Of a stretch of 64,000 nucleotides of DNA, positions 35,672 to 44,464 are shown piece after piece. Source of the DNA: an uncultured Roseburia sp. (GTDB lineage Bacteria; Bacillota; Clostridia; Lachnospirales; Lachnospiraceae); contig CAJTOI010000010.1 in assembly GCA_910577925.1 (NCBI GenBank), forward strand, positions 37,321-101,320, in the 5' to 3' direction. The first letter of the stretch is position 1, and every line of letters starts with the position of its first letter. Made by a program: the position numbers and the translations under genes. The notes under the pieces were generated by a model. That model was not told where the DNA came from. It worked only from the letters and a program-made list of their open reading frames with translations, and did not search any database.

Positions 35672-38161
35672 TCATTGCATCGGCGCTTTCCCTGATTCCC
35701 CAAAATGATGTTCTTTCTGATATCTCTCAATCATTTTCATCAATATTTTTACATCCGTTTCCAGTTTGCTGCCGGCATACACTTTAGCCGCAATTTCATA
35801 TGCTTTGTTTACATAGTCCAATGCTTCGCCCGCGCTTTTTTTCTCATGAACCGCAATCCGGTACAAATCATCGGACAAATTGAAATATGCTTCCGCAAGT
35901 TTCCCGTTCATCCCGTCCAATTTTTCTTCTCGTACGCGAACTATCTTTCTATCGTATTTTGCCGCTTCATAATAATTTTGTCTGTAGCAATATATATTTG
36001 CCATATTCTGGTACCATATCAGCATTTCCAGATGATTTTCCCCATACGCAGCCCTTAACATCGGATACATCTTCTTCAAAACCGCTTCCGCTTCATCTAA
36101 ATATAGTGCATCCGCCTGTTCTGCGGACACAGCGCCGCTTCCGGTTGCATCCACATATTGATTGATCAGCATACCGCAATAGGCCATATTGATTTTCATT
36201 TTTTTTCGTTCTGTTATTTGGGGATTCTCCATTGCATCTGCATGTTTATATTCCGCGGTTGCCACATCATAATCTTTTTGGTCTATACAAACCTCAATAA
36301 ATATTTCCCGAAAATAAAACAGACGCATATCATTTTCATCGTACAACCTGTCACAGACCGCATATAAAACATCACAGCATTCCCGCGCCTCGTCAAACCG
36401 CCTTGCCGCATGCAGGATTCTGGCCCGATTAAATAAAGCTTCCGCCGTATCATCATTGTATAAAGTTTTATATTTTGCGAGGCTCCAATCATATTGCTTT
36501 TCCGCAAAACAGATTCCCTCTTCAAAGCGGCTCTGATTCCCGCATGCCAGGATAAATCCTTCCATGATTTCCATAACCGGCGCATCATCACCCTCATAGG
36601 GTTCAAAATATTCCAAAACGCTTTTCGCGATATTGATGCGCTGATTGATCTCCGTAAAATCTAACATCTCGTCAAAATATTCGTCTTTTTGAATCCTCTG
36701 AAGCAATGGTACGATATCATGTACGTTTACTCTTCCCTGTGCAAGTATAGATTCCCTGATAACCCAATGCATGCTATATCCGTTCGTTTCTTTTTTAATC
36801 CAGCCGCGCTCTGTCAGCCACCTGAAATCCGCTTTACTCCTGGCGGCACTGTTTTCATCAGAGATCCATATTCGAAAATTAAACGGTAAAATAGAATCCT
36901 GCATAATGGCAAAATTATAAAGAATATTATTTTTTTCTTCACTGCTCATTTCTAATTTGTATAATTTTGAAAGATGACCGGCCATTGTCTCTTCCTTTTT
37001 ATCATGTCCTGTCCTTATCTCATCCTGTGAATATCCATACCCGATCTCATTTACTTTATCAATAAATTCTGCTAATGGTTCCTCTGCAAACCGTGCCGCT
37101 TTTGCTGCCATCTCAATCATTAACGTATGATAATTAATTCCCTGTATCAAAGATACTACTTTTCTTCTTATGTCAGAAGATGTAACCTCTTCGCCATAAT
37201 AATCCCAAAATAATTTCAAAGCGTCATCGGGTTGTACGGACTCAATTTCATATTTGATAAAACACTCGTCTTCCGGCCAGTATCGTGTTGAGATATAGAC
37301 ATTTGTCGTTGCGGTTAAAAATTGAAAAAAAGAATCATCCTGAATGTCTCCCGTGACATTATCAATAAACCAGACAACTGTTTTATTATTTTCACGCAAA
37401 AAAGTCTTAAGCGCATTCTCCCGCTCATCGGCATCCGAAATATTTTTGATAAGCAGACAATGATCCATTACATCCTTTTTTAAATCTCTGCCGTATGGAA
37501 TCCATCCCAGATAATACTTTGTATGCTCCATATGATATTGATACATATATCGTAGTATCGATGTCTTTCCAATTCCCCCGACACCGCAAATTGCAATATT
37601 ATTTTTATTTTTCAGCAACTCCGTGATCTCTTTTATTTCTTTTTCTCTATAGCCAAACTTACTCGGAGGATTTGGCGCTATCTCAGTGATAAATCTGCTT
37701 GTCTCTGCGCCCCGGTAATCTGTGTGATTGCGAACGCGATCTTCCAGTGCGCAAATTCGGTCGAGCACTTTCTCCTGCCGTTCAATAATTATCTTTTCGC
37801 CGATCGACATATGTTCGCTGATATATTTATTTATCCCGGCAAACAGCCTGTCCAGTATTTCGTATAGTTCTTTTTTATCATAATAATCCAAAGGAACGGA
37901 ATCAAAAACTTCCCCTTCTATTTGCCTGATTTCATCTTCATGAAAAATATCTTTTCTGCCGCTGTTGACGAGCCATTGCTTTAACTGATCGAGCTTCCTG
38001 TTCACCACTTCATTTTCAGATATGTATTCCTGAAAATCAAACTCCTTCTCTGAAAACAAACCTTTCATTTCTTTTATCCAGGCTCTGCCCGCTTCCTCGA
38101 TCGTAACAATAGAAGAAATATATCCTATTACATCTGCACACGCCGAAAATTCAAATGCCAT
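35672..38161 (-). CDS. STAND-family NTPase: NB-ARC domain with C-terminal TPR repeats (829 aa)
   Basis: An NLR-like signalling ATPase. Residues 1-165 are an unassigned helical domain with a coiled-coil-like end (ERQEKVLDRICALEDRV). The NB-ARC core has Walker A GVGGIGKT at 193-200, Walker B VVWFIDNV at 262-269, the sensor-type ISTR at 290-293 and a GLPL-like GINYHTLMIEMAA at 341-352. Helical TPR-like repeats run from about 540 to the end (DDTAEALFNRARILHAARRF). Related STAND proteins (Avs and bacterial NLR types) sense phage proteins and trigger cell death; no known effector is recognised in the N-terminus here. It is clearly richer in A/T than its neighbours and lies between purE and purM, so it was probably acquired. 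AAGGAG supports the start. Confidence 0.9.
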   Translation of the reverse strand: MAFEFSACADVIGYISSIVTIEEAGRAWIKEMKGLFSEKEFDFQEYISENEVVNRKLDQLKQWLVNSGRKDIFHEDEIRQIEGEVFDSVPLDYYDKKELYEILDRLFAGINKYISEHMSIGEKIIIERQEKVLDRICALEDRVRNHTDYRGAETSRFITEIAPNPPSKFGYREKEIKEITELLKNKNNIAICGVGGIGKTSILRYMYQYHMEHTKYYLGWIPYGRDLKKDVMDHCLLIKNISDADERENALKTFLRENNKTVVWFIDNVTGDIQDDSFFQFLTATTNVYISTRYWPEDECFIKYEIESVQPDDALKLFWDYYGEEVTSSDIRRKVVSLIQGINYHTLMIEMAAKAARFAEEPLAEFIDKVNEIGYGYSQDEIRTGHDKKEETMAGHLSKLYKLEMSSEEKNNILYNFAIMQDSILPFNFRIWISDENSAARSKADFRWLTERGWIKKETNGYSMHWVIRESILAQGRVNVHDIVPLLQRIQKDEYFDEMLDFTEINQRINIAKSVLEYFEPYEGDDAPVMEIMEGFILACGNQSRFEEGICFAEKQYDWSLAKYKTLYNDDTAEALFNRARILHAARRFDEARECCDVLYAVCDRLYDENDMRLFYFREIFIEVCIDQKDYDVATAEYKHADAMENPQITERKKMKINMAYCGMLINQYVDATGSGAVSAEQADALYLDEAEAVLKKMYPMLRAAYGENHLEMLIWYQNMANIYCYRQNYYEAAKYDRKIVRVREEKLDGMNGKLAEAYFNLSDDLYRIAVHEKKSAGEALDYVNKAYEIAAKVYAGSKLETDVKILMKMIERYQKEHHFGESGKAPMQ

Positions 38162-38180
38162 CCTTCTTCTCCTTGTGTTT

Positions 38181-38210
38181 AAAAAGGCGGCGCGCTTTAC
38201 ACGCTGCCGC
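38181..38210 (-). terminator. Terminator between purE and the STAND gene
   Basis: GGCGGCAGCG and CGCGCCGCC form a GC-rich stem with TGTAAAG loop, followed by TTTTTAA on the minus strand. The STAND gene's ribosome binding site begins only a few bases later. Confidence 0.85.
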
Positions 38211-38221
38211 CCTTCATCCCG

Positions 38222-38728
38222 CTATTTCCCGTAATTCTGATATCCCACTTCCTGCAGTTTCGCATCCTTTGCTTCCACCTGCTCCTTCAGTTCCTTCGAG
38301 TAGTCCTTTAGTCTCTGTAAAAGTGCATCATCTGATGTAGCAAGAATTTTTGCTGCAAGTAATCCTGCATTTGCGCCTCCGTTAATGGCGACTGTCGCCA
38401 CCGGTATCCCCGACGGCATCTGCACGATGGAGTAAAGAGAATCCCGCCCTCCGAGTGAGGTCGTGTGCATCGGAATCCCGATTACCGGCATCGGGAAAAT
38501 CGCCGCACACATGCCCGGCAGATGCGCGGCCATGCCCGCGCCGGCGATAATCACTCGAAAGCCCTTTTCCTCCGCGCTCTTCGCATACTCAAAAAACACA
38601 TCCGGCTCCCGGTGTGCGGAGATGATCTTCATCTCATACGAAATCTCAAGCTTCTCTAAGATGTCGGCGGCTTTCGCCATCACCGGCATATCCGAGTCAC
38701 TTCCCATCACAATTCCTACTTTTGCCAT
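38222..38728 (-). CDS. purE: N5-carboxyaminoimidazole ribonucleotide mutase PurE
   Basis: Converts N5-CAIR to CAIR in purine synthesis (class I PurE). The 168-residue protein has GIVMGSDSDMPVMAKA, SAHREPD and AGAGMAAHLPGMCAA. The start has AAAGGAGA seven bases upstream; the longer frame reads into another gene. purK is not adjacent. A terminator follows, so purE and purM are not one simple operon. Confidence 0.97.
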   Translation of the reverse strand: MAKVGIVMGSDSDMPVMAKAADILEKLEISYEMKIISAHREPDVFFEYAKSAEEKGFRVIIAGAGMAAHLPGMCAAIFPMPVIGIPMHTTSLGGRDSLYSIVQMPSGIPVATVAINGGANAGLLAAKILATSDDALLQRLKDYSKELKEQVEAKDAKLQEVGYQNYGK

Positions 38729-38765
38729 ATCTGCTCTCCTTTTCTCTGTTTTTATCCCGCGCCGT

Positions 38766-40811
38766 CTATGCTTCCAGCGGCGCGTTGAGTTCCTCCGTCC
38801 CCGGCAGCACAAATTTTCCGCCGGCAATGATATCCGCAGTGCTGCCGTCCTTTCGTATGACCGTAATCCGGTCCAGTTCGTCATAGGGAATCGTGATATC
38901 CGTATGACAGTTCAGATACGCTTTGCCGCTGTCCGTATGGCGCAGCGCCGACACCGCATTTTCCCTTGCCACAATCCGTTTTCCGTCCGGATTGTAGGAA
39001 AGAATGTCCTCCTCATGGCTGTAGCAGGTGTCTCCCACAGCAAAATGCGGCCCCGTCTTCTCCGCAATCAGAATCGGAAGTTTATCCGCGATATCAAAAT
39101 CCTTTGCCATCCGATACGCCGCGGTGTTTGTCCCGATTGCAAATTCTCCCATCGGCAGCGTGTCATGGTGCAGCAGCACATTGTCCTGAATATACTTGCG
39201 GTTCTCCGCTTCTCCCGGAAAATTTGTGCAGGTATAATCCGTAATCATGCCGTCTTTAAAATCGATCTGCAGATTTTCGTACCGGAGTCCGCGCAGATAC
39301 ACCTGGCTGACAAACAGCCGTCCCGTTGTCCCCGCAAGCACCGGGGAGGTGAAAACCTCTCCCACCGGAATATTGACATCCGCCACACAATTCTCAAAAG
39401 CCGTCTCTTTTTCCGGGTCCGAAAGCTTCCAGATATTGACATAAAGATCCGTCTTATTCGCACCGCTGCCGGTGATATGCACCCGGTCGGCCTCGTCCAG
39501 CATATCAATGATTTTCTGCTGTATCTCCCGGTAACGCACATAGTCGAGCGTATTAATCTCCACGGTCTGCGCAAAAATCTCCGCAAACCGCGGCCCGATC
39601 GCCGGCGCCGGATAGGCGATAATCGTAAAGCTGCGCTCCTCGCCTTTGATATACCGGTTTGTGATCTGCCCTGCCATATTCGCCTCATAGACGCAGAGTT
39701 CGCGCTGCTTTTCGCTATACCGCAGCGCCGTCTGTCTGTTCTCCGGCGAAAAAGGTTCCTCGCCGAACACTTCTATGACCGCGGGACCGGCCATACCGGC
39801 CGCACGCCTGCGCTCCTCCTCATAGCAGGTTTTTCGCACCTCCAGGCAGCGCTCCACATAGGCCTTGTCCAGATAATAAGCCGCATCCTCCCTGTGGTCA
39901 TACGCAAATTGTCTGTTTGCGGAAGTACCCGCGGCCGACATCGTCACCTGAAGATTCAGCTTTTCAAAATTGCGGACCGCAGCCCGCGCCACGCGCTCAA
40001 ATCCAATCGGATAGCGAATCTGCGCGGTCTGTTTTTTTGATAAGTCTTTGCCGGTAATCTCAAATCCGATACGGTAGCCTTCCGTGTATGTGTCCGCCAG
40101 CGCCTGAATCTCATCCTCTGTCATACCGTTTAAAAATTCCGCAACGCCGCGCTCGTTTTCGCCGATATATGCGCCGTAGCGGTACAGGTAGCGCAGATCC
40201 TTTAAATCCGAATCCATGACAATCTCACGCTCGAAATCTTCCCCGGAATGAATGAGCCTGCGGATGCTCTCCCCGTAAAAAAGTTCGCTGTAATCGTGAA
40301 AATACCAGTAGACCGCCCGGCGGATTTCCTGCTCCGCTTCCTCCTGCGTCTCCCCGTCTGTCTCCATGCGCTCAAAACAGTTGCAGATTTCCACAAACAG
40401 CTCCATCGCAACCGTCAGATTCAGCAGATTGCCGCGGTATACCTCTCGGATTTTCCCGTGAATATGCGCATAGAGCAGAGACAGCGCCGGCGCAAAACGC
40501 GCTCCGAGCCTCTCTTTCGCGCAGTCCGGGTTCCCGTAACTCTGCGCGTAATGCTCCGGCACGATATCCGCATAGAGCGCCGCGTTTTCCCGCTCGCACA
40601 CCGCAAGGCTCTTTTCCGTAAGCGTTCCCGCCCGTTCCTCCTGCGCGCGTTCCGCAAGCATCCGCAAAAAAGCGGCCGTCCTCTGAAAGTAATCCGCAAA
40701 CGCCTCCGGCACCTCTGCCCGTTGCGCAATCCGGCTCACACGCTCCTCCATCAGTGCAAAGCGCTCCTCGGCCTGCTCGTTTGCCTCCCGATACAATTCC
40801 CTGTAACTCAT
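38766..40811 (-). CDS. Family M29-like aminopeptidase with N-terminal extension
   Basis: A 681-residue cytoplasmic aminopeptidase. The C-terminal 380 residues follow M29 (AmpS/aminopeptidase T): ITGSGANKTDLYVNI, then NIPVGEVFTSPVLAGTTG (Glu ligand), NFPGEAENR, HHDTLPMGEFAIGTN (His and Glu), and HFAVGDT (His and Asp). The first 300 residues are a helical extension found in clostridial members and not in the Thermus enzyme. GGAGG lies 15 bases before the ATG, a long spacing. It follows the HD hydrolase gene and precedes purE by 37 bases. Confidence 0.9.
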   Translation of the reverse strand: MSYRELYREANEQAEERFALMEERVSRIAQRAEVPEAFADYFQRTAAFLRMLAERAQEERAGTLTEKSLAVCERENAALYADIVPEHYAQSYGNPDCAKERLGARFAPALSLLYAHIHGKIREVYRGNLLNLTVAMELFVEICNCFERMETDGETQEEAEQEIRRAVYWYFHDYSELFYGESIRRLIHSGEDFEREIVMDSDLKDLRYLYRYGAYIGENERGVAEFLNGMTEDEIQALADTYTEGYRIGFEITGKDLSKKQTAQIRYPIGFERVARAAVRNFEKLNLQVTMSAAGTSANRQFAYDHREDAAYYLDKAYVERCLEVRKTCYEEERRRAAGMAGPAVIEVFGEEPFSPENRQTALRYSEKQRELCVYEANMAGQITNRYIKGEERSFTIIAYPAPAIGPRFAEIFAQTVEINTLDYVRYREIQQKIIDMLDEADRVHITGSGANKTDLYVNIWKLSDPEKETAFENCVADVNIPVGEVFTSPVLAGTTGRLFVSQVYLRGLRYENLQIDFKDGMITDYTCTNFPGEAENRKYIQDNVLLHHDTLPMGEFAIGTNTAAYRMAKDFDIADKLPILIAEKTGPHFAVGDTCYSHEEDILSYNPDGKRIVARENAVSALRHTDSGKAYLNCHTDITIPYDELDRITVIRKDGSTADIIAGGKFVLPGTEELNAPLEA

Positions 40812-40856
40812 ATATGAAAACTCATACCTCCGTCCCGGTTTCGATCTGTTTTTGGC

Positions 40857-41444
40857 TTACGCATCCAAAAGATGTCCCGCCCGCACATTCCGCTCGATCA
40901 ACTCTTTCGCGTAGGCCCAGAGTTCCTCCGAACCCTCGTGCGTGCGCTCGTTTCTCGCGAGCACCTGAGATTTTTTCACCCCGTGCTCTTCCCATGATTT
41001 CCCGCCGGAAGCATCGTTTAACAGAAGCGGCTGCACCTTGTCAAGCATATTTGCAAACCGCGCCTCCGCCGTCTCCATCGCCTCAAACTCGTCCCACAAT
41101 CCGCGGTACTCCCCGGCCTGTCCCGCCGGAAGCAAGCCGAAAATCCGGTCCGCGGCTTTTTGTTCTCTGTCACGCTTTGTCTTGTTTCCCTCTGTATCGT
41201 ATGCGTAGGTATCCCCGGCGTCAATCTCAATCACATCATGCAGAAGTACCATTTTCATGGTCTTTAACACGTCGATTTTCTCGTTGGCATACTCTGCGAG
41301 CACGAAAGTCATCAGCGCCAGATGCCAGGAATGCTCCGCGTCATTTTCCTTTCTGCTCGCATCGGAAAGATACGTCTGCCTGTTTATTTTTTTGATTTTA
41401 TCCAGCTCCATAATAAATGAAATCTGTTTTTCGAAATCCGTCAT
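40857..41444 (-). CDS. HD-domain hydrolase (YfbR/HDDC2-like)
   Basis: A 195-residue HD phosphohydrolase. Metal ligands are in ENDAEHSWHLALM, then VLLHDVIEIDAGD (the HD pair) and a late Asp in FANMLDKVQPLL. HDDC2 and YfbR relatives remove phosphate from deoxynucleoside 5'-monophosphates; that activity is inferred. GAGGAG lies seven bases before MTDFEKQISF; the longer ORF lacks a site. Confidence 0.9.
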   Translation of the reverse strand: MTDFEKQISFIMELDKIKKINRQTYLSDASRKENDAEHSWHLALMTFVLAEYANEKIDVLKTMKMVLLHDVIEIDAGDTYAYDTEGNKTKRDREQKAADRIFGLLPAGQAGEYRGLWDEFEAMETAEARFANMLDKVQPLLLNDASGGKSWEEHGVKKSQVLARNERTHEGSEELWAYAKELIERNVRAGHLLDA

Positions 41445-41455
41445 CTCAATTCTCC

Positions 41456-41785
41456 TCACTGCATCATAAATCCAAGTACATACAGCGCAACCCACACCCC
41501 CGTTGTCAAAAACGAAAAGAAGGTCGCCAGATAAGGAAACAGCTTAAAGCTGTTCTCCTCCCGGAGACTTCCGACTGCAAGTACCAGCGCGGCGACCGCA
41601 AGCAGCATTGAAAAAATCCCGACGCTGCCCAGATATATACTGCCGCTGCCTCTGTTCCAAAACGAATCCACGACAACCGCAACAAATATCGCCATCGAAA
41701 CAATCGCCGTAAAAAGACTTGCTATCCCTCTTTTTGACTGGGTTTTCTCCGTAAATTTGTAGTTTCTCTTCTGCCGTCTCCTCAC
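41456..41785 (-). CDS. Small three-segment membrane protein (DUF6142-like)
   Basis: A 109-residue membrane protein. A basic N-terminus (RRRQKRNYKFTEKTQSKRG) is followed by three hydrophobic segments at about 20-40, 50-70 and 85-105. It resembles the DUF6142 family of Lachnospiraceae; function unknown. The start is placed at a GTG that overlaps the TGA of the VanZ-like gene (GTGA), with AAGGA seven bases upstream, instead of a GTG ten codons further up. Confidence 0.75.
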   Translation of the reverse strand: MRRRQKRNYKFTEKTQSKRGIASLFTAIVSMAIFVAVVVDSFWNRGSGSIYLGSVGIFSMLLAVAALVLAVGSLREENSFKLFPYLATFFSFLTTGVWVALYVLGFMMQ

Positions 41786-42237
41786 AATCTTTTCCTTCCC
41801 ATCCACATCACACACGCATACAAACCAAATCCGAGCATTCCCCCAAGCGTGTTTAACATCAGATCGTCCACATCAAAACAGCCCACGCGGAACACCAGCT
41901 GCCACAGTTCTGCCAGCAGGCTCAGCTCCAGACTATACAGTGCCGTCAGCCAGAATTTATTGCATTTCGGAGCCACCACGGGCAAAAAGGCGCCAAACGG
42001 AACGAACGCCAGCACATTTCCCACGATATTGAGAAGAAGCGCATACGTTCCGAGTGTTTCCCTGTATTTGATAAAACGGGTTATCTCCCGAAAAGGCGCC
42101 AGATTGTACCGATACGCGCGGTCCGCATCGGTCCGCCCCATCGTCTCCGCAAAGAACAGAAAGTAAAACAGCACAATCAGATACATTAAAAATATAATAC
42201 CGACAACCAGGCGGTTCTTTTTATTATCTGCACCCAT
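41782..42237 (-). CDS. VanZ-family membrane protein
   Basis: A 151-residue protein with four membrane segments. YNLAPFREITRFIKY, NIVGNVLAFVPFGAFLP and CFDVDDLMLNTLGGMLGF are the VanZ-domain signatures. VanZ itself gives low teicoplanin resistance, but most clostridial members have no known role, and no van cluster is here. The start is chosen inside the end of pyrE (14-base overlap) to fit the family; the ORF allows a start 13 codons earlier. Confidence 0.85.
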   Translation of the reverse strand: MGADNKKNRLVVGIIFLMYLIVLFYFLFFAETMGRTDADRAYRYNLAPFREITRFIKYRETLGTYALLLNIVGNVLAFVPFGAFLPVVAPKCNKFWLTALYSLELSLLAELWQLVFRVGCFDVDDLMLNTLGGMLGFGLYACVMWMGRKRL

Positions 42238-42901
42238 ACTGCTTGTAGTATTCGTCAATTGCCGCTTTGATTTCATCGGTAATCACAATCCGTCCCCGGC
42301 ATTCGCGGTTGTACAGATGTTCCACAACCTCTTCCATCGTCACAATGGCATTTGCGCCAAAACCATACGTTTCTCTGATTTCATCGAGCGCACTCTGCTC
42401 GCCGCCAAGTCCCTTCTCCATCCGGTTTAAGGAGACCATCAGCCCGAGAATCTCCACATCGCCCTGCGCTTTCACAATCGGAAACGTCTCCTCGATGGAT
42501 TTTCCGGAAGTCGTCACATCCTCGATAATGACCACTTTGTCGCCGTCTTTTATTTTGCTCCCGAGCAGAATCCCGGTGTCGCCGTGATCCTTGATTTCCT
42601 TGCGGTTTGAGCAATAGCGGATCTCCTTATTATAGAGCTTCGCAAACGCGATTGTCGTCGCGACGGAAAGCGGAATCCCCTTGTAGGCCGGTCCGAAGAG
42701 CACATCGAAATCCACCCCGTAGTGTTCATAGATTGCCTTCGCATAATACTCGCCGAGACGCATCAGCTGACTTCCCGTCACATATGCCCCCGCATTCATA
42801 AAAAACGGGGATTTTCTGCCGCTTTTTAAGGTGAATTCCCCAAATTTGAGCACGTCGCTCTCAACCATAAATTCGATAAATTCCTGCTTGTATTGTTCCA
42901 T
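42224..42901 (-). CDS. pyrE: Orotate phosphoribosyltransferase PyrE
   Basis: Adds ribose-5-phosphate from PRPP to orotate, the fifth step of pyrimidine synthesis. The 225-residue enzyme has the PRPP loop VVIIEDVTTSGKS, the FGPAYKGIPL segment and KSGRKSPFF. GGAGAGG precedes the start (11 bases). The other pyr genes lie at 49920-52951, so the genes are split; pyrF and pyrB/I are not in the window. VanZ-like and membrane-protein genes follow in the same transcript. Confidence 0.97.
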   Translation of the reverse strand: MEQYKQEFIEFMVESDVLKFGEFTLKSGRKSPFFMNAGAYVTGSQLMRLGEYYAKAIYEHYGVDFDVLFGPAYKGIPLSVATTIAFAKLYNKEIRYCSNRKEIKDHGDTGILLGSKIKDGDKVVIIEDVTTSGKSIEETFPIVKAQGDVEILGLMVSLNRMEKGLGGEQSALDEIRETYGFGANAIVTMEEVVEHLYNRECRGRIVITDEIKAAIDEYYKQYGCR

Positions 42902-43049
42902 AATCTTATTGTCCTCTCCGTTTCTGCGCCGCTTTCTGTCCCGGCAGTGCACCGCGCCCTATAGTATTGCCGGAATTTTGCATAATGATTTTGTGGCAGG
43001 CAGCGCCCAGACACAAAATCCGTAAACTCTTTTGTTTTCGTTGACTCCT

Positions 43050-43078
43050 ATCTTACCATAAAACCCCACCCATAGCAA
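43050..43078 (-). promoter_or_regulatory. Promoter of pyrE
   Basis: On the minus strand TTGCTA (43073-43078), 17 bases, TAAGAT (43050-43055), about 150 bases before pyrE. The leader holds a stem with 9-bp GATTTTGTG arms (about 42984-43020) without a U-tract. The 42902-43275 gap holds only this, the leader and the plus-strand promoter at 43191. Confidence 0.6.
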
Positions 43079-43190
43079 TCAATGAAACATGTATTTTTGC
43101 AACGCGTGTTATACGATGGCTGCGGGCGCGCCGGGCGGAGAAGTCACTGCAGACCGCATAGGAGGCGGGGAGACGTTCCTTTCCGGCTGA

Positions 43191-43219
43191 TTGAATTGGC
43201 TGTGCGACTATGCTATACT
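43191..43219 (+). promoter_or_regulatory. Promoter of the interrupted small membrane protein gene
   Basis: TTGAAT (43191-43196), 17 bases, TATACT (43214-43219), about 55 bases before the ATG at 43276. Confidence 0.7.
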
Positions 43220-43275
43220 TCGTGTGGGCGGAGCCCGGAAAATCGGGATAAGTGAAATCTGACGGAGGGATATTT

Positions 43276-43596
43276 ATGGAAAAGATAATTGTTTCATCTG
43301 TTCTTTTTTTCATATCGGCAGGATTGTTTATCTTGAGTTTTCGTTCTTTTCGGGAAAAAGGGTTTTTGTTCAATAACGCATACATCTATGCTTCAAAGCA
43401 GGAACGATAGCGTATGAATAAGAAGCCATACTATCGTCAATCTGCTGTTGTATTCTTGCTTTTAGGCGTCAGCTCTGCATTAGCCGGAACGGAATTTCTG
43501 CTGGATATTGATTGGTTATTTTGGCTTGAAGGAATAATCATAGTTGGCACAATTATTTATGTTCTCGTTTCATGTATAATAATTGAAAAACGCTAG
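43276..43596 (+). pseudogene. DUF3784-like small membrane protein interrupted by an in-frame amber codon
   Basis: A good promoter and GGAGGG lead to an ATG at 43276. The frame runs 44 codons with one membrane segment (VSSVLFFISAGLFILSF) to TAG at 43408-43410, then stays open in the same frame through CGT and an ATG (43414) for 60 codons with two more membrane segments, ending at 43596. The joined protein of about 105 residues looks like the DUF3784 family (one segment, a short polar YASKQER link, then two segments). A single change (for example CAG or GAG to TAG) would split it. Re-initiation at 43414 or suppression is possible, but only a weak GGAA precedes the second ATG. Confidence 0.7.
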
Positions 43597-43632
43597 ATAG
43601 CTTCCTGTTTGCAGGATTGTCTGGCGCGTATA

Positions 43633-43677
43633 AAAAGAAGAGTCTGCTAATTCTTATGAAATAACAAACTCTTCTTT
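43633..43677. terminator. Bidirectional terminator
   Basis: AAAGAAGAGT and ACTCTTCTTT form the stem of a long hairpin with T-rich ends on both strands. It separates the plus-strand membrane gene from the convergent minus-strand gene that ends at 43747. Confidence 0.7.
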
Positions 43678-43746
43678 CTTCAAAAATATTACTTATTCAA
43701 TCTTCTGGTTTTGCTATGGCAGCGTTACTACTATAGAATTTTAACC

Positions 43747-44319
43747 TTAGCCCTGCAGCGGAGCCCCGCAAAAATCACATTCCCCAACTGCCCCTTTTAC
43801 AATTTTACTCATACCGCCGCAGCAGGAACAAGTACATGCAACTAACTTGGGTTGGGGCACCTCCTGATCCGTCTGCTGTGAAACCTGCGTTTGCGCCTGT
43901 GCCTTTTTCTCCATAGATAAGAGAACCAACCGATTGGCCTGCTCGTCAATATACGCGTCTGTAAAAAATTTCTTATTAATCATATATGCGAGATTCTTCT
44001 TTACAACCTCAACTGATGTGCCCGTTACAGATGCCAGACTATCCAGTGAGCCAAAGGAATCCATCGACAGCTGTGCTACGTACTTCTTAAATTCGAGCCG
44101 CATTTTCATTCTCTTTCTCCCCAGAAAATATACCCAAAAACCAAGTGCGGCGAATATCCACATCATAATTATAGCCACGGCTTCCTCTTTACTATTGTCA
44201 TGTTCAACCATGGTCACCAATGCTGCTAACACACAGAGTGCACCCCACCCAAAGCCCAGGACTCTTTCAATTAATTCAATAATCTGACTGACTGCTACTG
44301 CTACTTTTGATTTGCTCAT
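43747..44319 (-). CDS. Membrane protein with C-terminal zinc ribbon, function unknown
   Basis: Not recognised. The 190-residue protein has two hydrophobic segments at about 22-40 and 50-66, a cytoplasmic helical region (LDSLASVTGTSVEVVKKNLA, a helix-turn-helix-like stretch found in several membrane proteins with a PCI/winged-helix-like unit), and a Gln-rich linker. The C-terminus is a zinc ribbon, CTCSCC then CDFC. The second ATG was chosen, eight bases after GGAG. AT-richer than its neighbours. The 44320-44464 gap shows nothing else. Confidence 0.75.
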   Translation of the reverse strand: MSKSKVAVAVSQIIELIERVLGFGWGALCVLAALVTMVEHDNSKEEAVAIIMMWIFAALGFWVYFLGRKRMKMRLEFKKYVAQLSMDSFGSLDSLASVTGTSVEVVKKNLAYMINKKFFTDAYIDEQANRLVLLSMEKKAQAQTQVSQQTDQEVPQPKLVACTCSCCGGMSKIVKGAVGECDFCGAPLQG

Positions 44320-44464
44320 AATCATTTCTCCAGTGGTATTGTTCTTTATAAACTGTGATTTTCCTGCTAAAAACTATCTTTCTTCATCTCAAAAACAGAT
44401 TATCACAAAACCCCCTGATTTTCAACATTGCATTCCTTTCACCTTCCTCGCATTCCACGTCTTT

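Noticed and set aside
38463..40040. Plus-strand frame of 525 codons
   Set aside because: Antisense to the M29 aminopeptidase gene and purE, no recognisable domain.
43053..43385. Minus-strand 110-codon frame near pyrE
   Set aside because: No ribosome binding site or family; it crosses the promoters of pyrE and the opposite small gene.
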